12,548 nt of DNA from Bryobacterales bacterium. Lineage in GTDB: Bacteria > Acidobacteriota > Terriglobia > Bryobacterales > Bryobacteraceae. Where the stretch lies: positions 1 to 12,548 of the forward strand of contig JALOKO010000051.1 in NCBI GenBank assembly GCA_025456495.1. Direction: 5' to 3'. This document shows positions 7,825 through 12,548 of the stretch, piece after piece. A program made the position numbers and the translations under genes. Below the pieces are notes generated by a model. It did not search any database and was not told where the DNA came from. It was given only the letters and a program-made list of their open reading frames with translations. Position 1 is the first letter of the stretch. Every line of letters starts with the position of its first letter.

Positions 7825-7870
7825 AGCGGCAACCCATTCCCGCGGTCCAGCGCCAACGCACTCATGCTCT

Positions 7871-8608
7871 TTACGATTTGCTGGCGGCCGCGATGAGAGT
7901 GCGCAACTCGCCGGCGCCCCCGTCCAGGACAAACCAATACACCCCGAACAGCGCCAGCACCAGCACAAACAGCCCGATCGCCGAAAACAGGAGCGGCTTC
8001 AGCCACGGGTCACCAATCTTGCGCGGCGCCACATCCCCCGCGGGAACGCTCTCCGGCGAGATCAGCATCGTGAAGGGCCGGATGCGGTTCCGCTTCTCCT
8101 CTATCTGGTTCATGATGTTGGACAGCTCTGATCCGCCACTCAGCCCGTAGCGCCCGCGAAAGCCCATCGACAGCGCCAGATGGTACACCTCCAGCACGTC
8201 GTTTACTTCCTCCGAATCCGGCTTGTTCAGCAGGTTCCGCAGGTATTGAAAAAAGAACTCACCCGCCGTGTGGTGGCCATAAAACTCTTCCTGCAGCGGC
8301 CGCCGCGGCCAGTCGTTGAACACCGGATTGCCCGAGTTCAAGATCGATTCGTCCAGCAGCGCCACCATCGCAAACTCCGCCAGCCGGGCGTCCTCCTCGC
8401 CATAACCGGAACGCTTCGCGTTTTCCTTTGACCGTCGCATGGCCTCGCGCATGATGCCCCGAAACTGCTCCGCGTTAGTCACCTGCTGGCGTTTGGCCTT
8501 CAGCCGAGCCACCACGGTGAATACCTCCTGGAAGGCCAGGGCCATGTTCTCCGGTCGCGCCAGCAGGCCCTGCCAGTGCCGGGCCGCGGTTTGGCTTTGG
8601 CTACCCAT
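7871..8608 (-). CDS. tssL: T6SS inner-membrane protein TssL (DotU)
   Basis: TssL is a tail-anchored partner of TssM that links the membrane complex to the baseplate through TssK. The 245-residue product has the DotU signatures in order: VALLDE (about 82-87), AGEFFFQYL (115-123) and YHLALSMGFRGRY (142-154), followed by one membrane helix near the C-terminus (about 205-228) and a tail of only ~17 residues. It therefore lacks the peptidoglycan-binding OmpA domain found in extended TssL proteins. The start is the ATG at 8606-8608, with GGGGG five nt upstream; an in-frame TTG at 8624-8626 would place that site inside the gene. It follows tssK by 87 bp. The 130-bp gap to tssM is unusually long for a T6SS membrane-gene pair and contains a hairpin and repeats. 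Confidence 0.94.
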   Translation of the reverse strand: MGSQSQTAARHWQGLLARPENMALAFQEVFTVVARLKAKRQQVTNAEQFRGIMREAMRRSKENAKRSGYGEEDARLAEFAMVALLDESILNSGNPVFNDWPRRPLQEEFYGHHTAGEFFFQYLRNLLNKPDSEEVNDVLEVYHLALSMGFRGRYGLSGGSELSNIMNQIEEKRNRIRPFTMLISPESVPAGDVAPRKIGDPWLKPLLFSAIGLFVLVLALFGVYWFVLDGGAGELRTLIAAASKS

Positions 8609-8695
8609 CGTTTCCCCCTTACTCAACGGAGTTCATTGGAGACCACCGTACACGGCGGCCAGGCCCGCGTCTGTTTGCGCGCCGCCTCCCTCGCC

Positions 8696-10057
8696 TTACG
8701 AACCACTGTCCAGAATCACCTGAACCTCAATCTCAGGATCAGGGATATCCGACGGTACGTACACCCCCACCACTTTGGTTTGCGTGAGGTGATCCCAACA
8801 TGGTCCGGTCTTGGTTAGCGAAAAGTACTGCGCTTCCACCTTTTGCCGCACCGCCGCCGGGGGCACGCTCAAGTGCTGCATCGGCAAGCCCGGCAATGCG
8901 CGCCGCACCAACTCCGGCACAAACTTCTCTGAACACACCTTCACCAGTTGGTCCGTGCGCCGAATCAGGTCTGCCTCACCCACCCGGGCATGGATCCCAA
9001 ACACCCACCTCGACCGTCCAAAGCAGCGGTCGTCGCTCACATCCGCCGACCAGAAATTCGGCTTCGTCTGCCGGAACTTCAGGTGAATCACGTTGCTGGG
9101 AACCACATACTCCAGGTGCCGCCGGATGTGTTCGTCCAAGCCAAGGAAGGCCACCTCCGGGTTCCGGTGGTCATACAGCGGCAACTGGCGCGGATGCGTG
9201 TCTGTGCCAAACGTGCACAATGCCCCCGCCAGCCGAGCCATCTCCTGGTACAGCAGTTCCGGATGCCCGCGCCGCGCCCGGAACAAATGTCGAAACGCCG
9301 GAATCGCCGTGTGAATAGCGTGCAGAAACCAGAACGTCGCAATGTCCCGGCCCGACATCGATTGCTGGAAGCGGCTGCCCGTCTGCAGTTCGCCGCTCAA
9401 CATGCGGCTCTTTTCTTCCATCATTTCCGACAGCCGCCGCACAATCATCAGCAGCGTCTCACTGGCTGAGATATCCAGCAGGGGCGGCATGAAGTTGGAA
9501 TCGAAAATGTAGTTGCCCGCCCCGTCTCGCAGAATCCGCGCCATCGGAAGCACTTCGTATCCGGCCAGATTCTCAGTTTCCAGCAGCAGGCAGAAGTTCT
9601 TCTTCCCAATGAAGACAGGCTTCTCGTCGCGGCCGGAAACCTCATCCACCATCTTCCGCTCCAACGCAAAGTAGCGCGCGCCGTTGGTGGCGGCGTCGCC
9701 GGGCAGCACGCAGTTGCGGTCGTTTTCCTTGTGCTCGGGAATCGCCAGGTACGCCATCAGCGAGGTGCTGGTAGGGGGAAAGAGTTCCTTGATCTCCCGC
9801 GTGGGCGGCACCGGATCAGCTTCCGGCATCTGAAAGGGAACCCCGTCGTGCGTCAGTCCTCGGGCGTGCAGCATAGACAGCGTCCCGTTGCGCAACGCAT
9901 CGGCATCCAACTGCAACCCCGCAAAGCCGAAGCCCTCAAAAAACAGGCTTTCCGCCGTGAAGTGGATGGCGTCTTCGAGATAGCGATTTTGGGCCTGAAA
10001 ATGGTGGGGTCCCAGATACATCCCCTCGGCCCAGACCACCTTACTCAGTTGTTTCAT
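8696..10057 (-). CDS. tssK: T6SS baseplate adaptor TssK
   Basis: TssK is a trimeric cytoplasmic protein that joins the T6SS baseplate to TssL/TssM. The 453-residue product has the usual family length and the hallmark N-terminus VVWAEGMYLGPHHFQ (about residues 7-21), followed by typical segments such as LAGYEVLPMARI, SGRDIATFWFLHAI, LPLYDHRNP and the C-terminal PDPEIEVQVIL. I chose the ATG at 10055-10057 because it puts this conserved opening next to the start; an in-frame ATG 17 codons further upstream adds unconserved sequence. The ribosome-binding site is poor (GGGGAA about 11 nt away). It is the first gene of the tssK-tssL-tssM-kinase run, with a TATAAT box 99 bp upstream. tssJ, which often precedes tssK, is missing here. 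Confidence 0.94.
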   Translation of the reverse strand: MKQLSKVVWAEGMYLGPHHFQAQNRYLEDAIHFTAESLFFEGFGFAGLQLDADALRNGTLSMLHARGLTHDGVPFQMPEADPVPPTREIKELFPPTSTSLMAYLAIPEHKENDRNCVLPGDAATNGARYFALERKMVDEVSGRDEKPVFIGKKNFCLLLETENLAGYEVLPMARILRDGAGNYIFDSNFMPPLLDISASETLLMIVRRLSEMMEEKSRMLSGELQTGSRFQQSMSGRDIATFWFLHAIHTAIPAFRHLFRARRGHPELLYQEMARLAGALCTFGTDTHPRQLPLYDHRNPEVAFLGLDEHIRRHLEYVVPSNVIHLKFRQTKPNFWSADVSDDRCFGRSRWVFGIHARVGEADLIRRTDQLVKVCSEKFVPELVRRALPGLPMQHLSVPPAAVRQKVEAQYFSLTKTGPCWDHLTQTKVVGVYVPSDIPDPEIEVQVILDSGS

Positions 10058-10155
10058 GCAATTCGCGCTTCCCCACAACCCTTGCCCAACCGGACCGCGC
10101 GCGGGCAAACCGATGCCGCTTGGCCCTCCGCCACTCCGAACGCTTCCGTATCAGT

Positions 10156-10161
10156 ATTATA
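10156..10161 (-). promoter_or_regulatory. -10 box of a likely tssK operon promoter
   Basis: A perfect TATAAT on the minus strand, about 94-99 bp before the tssK ATG, in the gap shared with the divergent L7/L12-like gene. No good -35 hexamer lies 16-18 bp upstream. Instead, an inverted repeat ATGGA-AAC-TCCAT (10170-10182) sits in the spacer region, which would suit an activator- or repressor-controlled promoter. The predicted leader is about 90 nt. Confidence 0.45.
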
Positions 10162-10201
10162 TAGAGCCCATGGAAACTCCATCCTGGGAAGCGCAATTTC
10201 C

Positions 10202-10230
10202 TAGCCAGCCAGACCAGAAACCCGTAAAAT
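10202..10230 (+). promoter_or_regulatory. possible promoter of the L7/L12-like gene, near-leaderless
   Basis: TAGCCA (10202-10207; four of six -35 bases) and TAAAAT (10225-10230; five of six -10 bases) are spaced by 17 bp. The -10 ends only 7 nt before the ATG at 10238, so transcription would begin at or next to the start codon. That agrees with the lack of a proper ribosome-binding site there. Confidence 0.4.
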
Positions 10231-10237
10231 CATAGGC

Positions 10238-10510
10238 ATGTGGCAATGGCTTTCGGGTTTATTCGCACCTCGCGCCGAGGAGCCCGCCCGCTACCAGCCC
10301 CCCGCCTCCACCGCCAACCCCAACAAGGCCACGGATCGCCTGGCCCTCCTCCTCCAGCGTCATCGCATCGAGCTTCACCAAATCCACCGCGAACCCCTAC
10401 TCAAGCACATCCGCGAGGGCCGCAAGATCGAAGCCATCAAGCTCCTCCGCACCAAGGGCAAACCCGGCCTGGGCCTGAAAGAGGCCAAAGACTTCGTAGA
10501 CGCCTTTTAG
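10238..10510 (+). CDS. small protein with ribosomal L7/L12 C-terminal-like domain
   Basis: A 90-residue protein. The last third (residues 58-90) reads IREGRKIEAIKLLRTKG followed by KPGLGLKEAKDFVDAF, very close to the helix-turn-helix of the ribosomal bL12 C-terminal domain (K-x-AIK-x-x-R...GLGLKEAKD-x-V). The N-terminal part (WQWLSGLFAPRAEEPARYQPP) is a short amphipathic/Pro-rich stretch unlike the bL12 dimerisation domain, so it is not the ribosomal protein itself. In bL12 this surface binds translation factors; whether this protein does so is unknown. It diverges from tssK across a 180-bp gap and is not part of the T6SS operon. The start lacks a ribosome-binding site and may be leaderless. 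Confidence 0.75.
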   Translation: MWQWLSGLFAPRAEEPARYQPPASTANPNKATDRLALLLQRHRIELHQIHREPLLKHIREGRKIEAIKLLRTKGKPGLGLKEAKDFVDAF

Positions 10511-10583
10511 CCGCATCACCCCACCGACCGCACTGCAAACCCACACCCCCAGCACCACCAGCCAGATCGTAAATTGCTTCTTC

Positions 10584-10934
10584 ATGAGTCCTCTACCGTC
10601 CAAACTGATACCGGGGGAGTGGCCGGAGCAGCCCTCCGTGCGGTTCTTGATCCACTGGGCCCTCCGCCGAGAAGAACTGTGCGATCCCGGCCTGTGCCCC
10701 GATGCTCCGGATGAGGGTGGACGATGCGATCACTGCCCGCTCGACAAAGTAGATGAGGCGCAGAACTCAGAGAGAGGCCAATTGCTCCGACTCGTCTTCG
10801 ACTTGCGCTCAGCGTTGAGACTGCATGTCCCTGTTCCACTCTGTGAAATAGGTGCTGATGAATTGCAGGCTATGCTGATTGTGGAGGACGAGCAAGAACG
10901 ACGGGAACGAGAACTTGCTCGCCGTTTGCACTAG
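10584..10934 (+). CDS. hypothetical small Cys-rich protein, possible zinc-binding
   Basis: A 116-residue protein with four cysteines in a short loop, C33-x4-C38-x9-C48-x2-C51 (CDPGLCPD...RCDHCPLD), a likely metal site, followed by a helical region (GQLLRLVFDLRSALRL, 65-80) and a charged helix at the C-terminus (about 91-114). The pattern reminds me of small accessory proteins found near phage tail genes, but I cannot name a family. No ribosome-binding site precedes the ATG at 10584. It lies 73 bp after the L7/L12-like gene and could be co-transcribed. Its final 65 bp overlap the end of the convergent membrane-protein gene on the other strand, which is unusual and leaves one of the two tails doubtful. 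Confidence 0.6.
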   Translation: MSPLPSKLIPGEWPEQPSVRFLIHWALRREELCDPGLCPDAPDEGGRCDHCPLDKVDEAQNSERGQLLRLVFDLRSALRLHVPVPLCEIGADELQAMLIVEDEQERRERELARRLH

Positions 10935-11619
10935 GTGTCCCAGCGCGGCACGCCAGATAGAACACTTCGCCACTCTTTGTTCCGTCTTCCGTGGTTCCGC
11001 TGGACATCGCGCTCTGCATGTAGCTGTTCAGATCCCGGTCAGCTTTTGCCATCCAGGTCTTCAGATCTTGGGGCTGGGCCAGTTGCTTCACGCGATCGCG
11101 CAAGCTCTCAATCCGCTTGTGCGAATCCCATGCCTCCGGGTAATCGCGTTTCACAGCGACCGTGTCCCACCATGTGAAAATCTGGCCAAACAGATCTATG
11201 GCATCACGTTCCTCTATGATGTTCCCCTTCGAGATTGCGAACTCTATATTTTGAAAGAAGCCGATCACGATCCACAACGGCGCACTCTTGTCGGGATGTT
11301 GGTCAGAGAATTGCTCTAGAGTCAGAGTTGGGTACTGCTTAAGTAGGCGGTGCGCTTTCGTGCGATCCTCGTAGAATTTCGAATTCCATTGCAAATTCAA
11401 GTCGAATAGAACCTTCGCCTGTTGTATCTTCTCCTCTCTTAGCTTCGTGGCCCTCTGTATATTGAGGGAGATCTGGGCCACCGGGAATAGATTGAGGATG
11501 GACAGAAGCGGGGCGACAACCCCGTTTAAGTATGCTCCAAACTGCGCCCATTCGTTTTGTTGACGACTAAAACCGAGTCCGGCAAATCGCCAACAGTACA
11601 GAGCGAATGGTAGAGCCAC
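10870..11619 (-). CDS. membrane protein resembling phage abortive-infection (AbiC-like) proteins, 5' end uncertain
   Basis: From a GTG at 11617-11619 the frame gives 249 residues. It stays open to 11670, adding TPHRVLIFAVVLVA before the GTG and completing a first membrane helix, but no ATG, GTG or TTG is available there and TAA stands at 11671-11673. A second hydrophobic segment (FGAYLNGVVAPLLSILNLF) and the WAQFGAYLNG signature followed by a helical cytoplasmic part (SLNIQRATKLREEKIQQAK, ESLRDRVKQLAQ) are like the putative phage abortive-infection family (putAbiC) from memory; this is a resemblance, not a match I could test. With the insertion sequence starting about 18 bp beyond the TAA, the natural start has probably been lost, so the gene may be inactive. 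GC is near 50%, well below the T6SS genes. Confidence 0.5.
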   Translation of the reverse strand: MALPFALYCWRFAGLGFSRQQNEWAQFGAYLNGVVAPLLSILNLFPVAQISLNIQRATKLREEKIQQAKVLFDLNLQWNSKFYEDRTKAHRLLKQYPTLTLEQFSDQHPDKSAPLWIVIGFFQNIEFAISKGNIIEERDAIDLFGQIFTWWDTVAVKRDYPEAWDSHKRIESLRDRVKQLAQPQDLKTWMAKADRDLNSYMQSAMSSGTTEDGTKSGEVFYLACRAGTPSANGEQVLVPVVLARPPQSA

Positions 11620-11753
11620 TAATACGACGGCAAAAATGAGAACGCGATGGGGTGTGAGCCAAGAAGTACTTTATTCGGCGTTTCCCTCTGACCTGCTCCC
11701 CGAAATCTCAACCAGCCTAAACTTGAAAAGTTGAGGAAAGGGAGGGAGCGGCG

Positions 11754-12047
11754 ATGAAGAAGAGCCGGTACAGCGAGGAGCAGATGCACCGAGCGGTGAG
11801 ACAGATGGAGGCGGGGCGGACGGCCGAGGAGGTAAGCCGGGAAGTGGGGGTGTCGAAGGCGACGCTCTATTCCTGGAAGTCGAAGCTGGGGGGGCTGGAA
11901 TTGAGCGAAGCCAAGCGGCTGCAAGCTTTGGAGGATGAGAACCGGCGGCTGAAGCAGTTGGTAGCGGACTTGAGCCTGGACCGGGAAGCCTTGAAGTGGC
12001 TGATTGAAAAAAACGGCTGGAGCTCGCAGCCAGGCGCAAGGCGGTAG
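11754..12047 (+). CDS. IS3-family transposase OrfA
   Basis: A 97-residue DNA-binding subunit. An N-terminal helix-turn-helix (about 22-43: RTAEEVSREVGVSKATLYSW) recognises the element's ends, and a leucine-zipper-like coiled coil (about 50-85: LELSEAKRLQALEDENRRL, LKQLVADL) mediates oligomerisation. The opening MKKSRYSEEQ and GGLELSEAKRLQALEDEN are typical of the IS407 group. The start has a strong ribosome-binding site (GGGAGGGAG) ending 5 nt before the ATG. It ends at TAG 12045-12047, past the A-rich slip site at 12008-12014, where a fraction of ribosomes should shift into orfB. Confidence 0.93.
   Translation: MKKSRYSEEQMHRAVRQMEAGRTAEEVSREVGVSKATLYSWKSKLGGLELSEAKRLQALEDENRRLKQLVADLSLDREALKWLIEKNGWSSQPGARR
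12008..12014 (+). promoter_or_regulatory. programmed -1 frameshift site A AAA AAC
   Basis: In the orfA frame the codons are AAA|AAC preceded by A, the classic slippery heptamer. A -1 slip moves reading to AAA|AAA|CGG and directly into LELAARRKAVEAL of orfB, which has a TGA (12005-12007) just before the slip point and no in-frame ATG until 12077. The OrfAB fusion made this way is the active transposase in IS3 elements. Confidence 0.8.
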
Positions 12048-12548
12048 AAGCCCTGCGGGAGCGCTTTGCGGGGATGAGTGAGCGCAAGGCCTGCGAGCTG
12101 GCAGGGGTGGAGCGGAGCAGCTATCGTTACCGGGCCAAGAAGAACGAAAGCAATGAACGGTTGACGGCGCGGTTGAAGGAACTGGCGGCACAATACCCGC
12201 GCTACGGGTACCGACGTCTGAGAATCCTCATTGAGCGCGAGGAGACTGAGCCAGTGAACGAAAAGCGAGTGCACCGGCTGTATGGCAAGGCGGGGCTGGC
12301 GCTGCGGAAAGTGAAGCGCAAGCGTATCCGGCGCGAGCCAGTGCCACAGGTGTTGCTGACGAGGCCCCAGCAGGAATGGGCGATGGACTTTGTGCACGAT
12401 GCGGCCAGGAATGGGCAGAACCTGCGATTCCTGGGCGTTGTGGACCAGTACACGCGGCAGTGCGTGCGACTGGTGGTGGACACCTCAATCCCCAGCATGC
12501 GGGTGATCCGCGAACTGGAAGCGGCGATGGCCGAGCATGGTAAGCCGG
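12008..12548 (+). CDS. IS3-family transposase OrfB, catalytic part, truncated by the window
   Basis: The -1 frame from the slip site is open to the window end, 180 codons. It starts LELAARRKAVEALRERFAG, then a second helix-turn-helix region (SERKACELAGVERSSYRYR), the YPRYGYRRLRILIERE segment found in IS3 OrfB proteins, and the beginning of the RNase H-like integrase core: WAMDFVHD holds the first catalytic Asp (codon 12386-12388), followed by FLGVVDQYTRQC. The second Asp and the Glu of the DDE triad would lie beyond the window, so activity cannot be judged. Translation is expected mainly as an OrfAB fusion; the first in-frame ATG is at 12077. Confidence 0.9.

Larger units (their letters stand above)
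11689..12548 (+). mobile_element. IS3-family insertion sequence (IS407-like), left part only
   Basis: The element carries orfA and orfB arranged and translated as in IS3-family transposons. The probable left end is TGACCTGCTCCCCG at 11689, which has the 5'-TG typical of the family and resembles IS407-group ends as I remember them. CTCAAC (11707-11712) and GTTGAG (11730-11735) form an inverted repeat just inside it. The right end, the opposite terminal repeat and the target duplication lie beyond the window; a 4-bp duplication of CCTC (11685-11688) is what IS407-type insertion would leave. Confidence 0.75.

Noticed and set aside
7741..7968. N-terminal extension of TssM up to an ATG at 7968
   Set aside because: It overlaps tssL by 98 bp, encodes Cys/Trp/Arg-rich text derived from the other frame and from the 18-bp repeats, and lacks a ribosome-binding site.
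8609..8626. TTG start of tssL six codons upstream
   Set aside because: The ribosome-binding site GGGGG lies between it and the ATG at 8608, so the ATG is the natural start.
10397..10603. Minus-strand frame opening with a signal-like MKKQFTIWLVVLGVWV
   Set aside because: The hydrophobic start is tempting, but it has no ribosome-binding site, runs antisense through the conserved L7/L12 domain, and its C-terminal half is a shadow of that gene.
11619..12191. Minus-strand frame across the IS
   Set aside because: Antisense to orfA and orfB, Ser/Pro/Leu-rich shadow text.

Overview
The window is a high-GC chromosomal segment dominated by a minus-strand type VI secretion (T6SS) operon, with lower-GC accessory blocks on both sides. 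The Hanks-type kinase fused to a formylglycine-generating-enzyme (SUMF1) domain, the form of the TssK/TssL/TssM proteins and the IS407-type IS3 element suggest a soil-type Acidobacteriota bacterium (Solibacter/Bryobacter-like). That placement rests on overall resemblance only, because there is no rRNA or other marker.

Layout, from right to left along the main direction of transcription. From 11689 to the window end, an IS3-family element (IS407-like) carries orfA and the start of orfB, joined by a -1 frameshift site. Just outside it lies a minus-strand membrane protein (10870-11619) that resembles phage abortive-infection (AbiC-like) proteins and lacks a convincing start. A plus-strand Cys-rich small protein (10584-10934) overlaps its tail. 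A plus-strand ribosomal L7/L12-C-terminal-domain protein (10238-10510) diverges from the T6SS operon. The operon runs leftward: tssK (10057-8696), tssL (8608-7871), tssM (7740-4276), then a transmembrane Ser/Thr kinase-SUMF1 protein (4161-2218). The first three encode the baseplate-membrane adaptor and the two inner-membrane core subunits. The kinase probably gives post-translational control in response to a periplasmic cue. No tssJ, sheath, tube, VgrG or ClpV gene is in view, so the locus continues elsewhere or is split.

Left of the kinase, GC content falls. Here lie a Tat-signal-bearing propeller-like protein (855-1904), a broken gene for a small secreted Cys-rich protein (396-749), and at the edge (4-204) a decayed second copy of the SUMF1 C-terminus, paralogous to the end of the kinase gene. 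This looks like an accessory block lying between one intact and one decayed copy of a SUMF1 gene.

The less routine points are: the T6SS-linked kinase-SUMF1 fusion without the copper-binding Cys pair of true FGE; its remnant paralogue; a perfect hairpin plus 18-bp tandem repeat in the tssL-tssM gap; the propeller/Cys-rich peptide pair; and the AbiC-like gene beside the insertion sequence. I found no CRISPR array, tRNA or rRNA.
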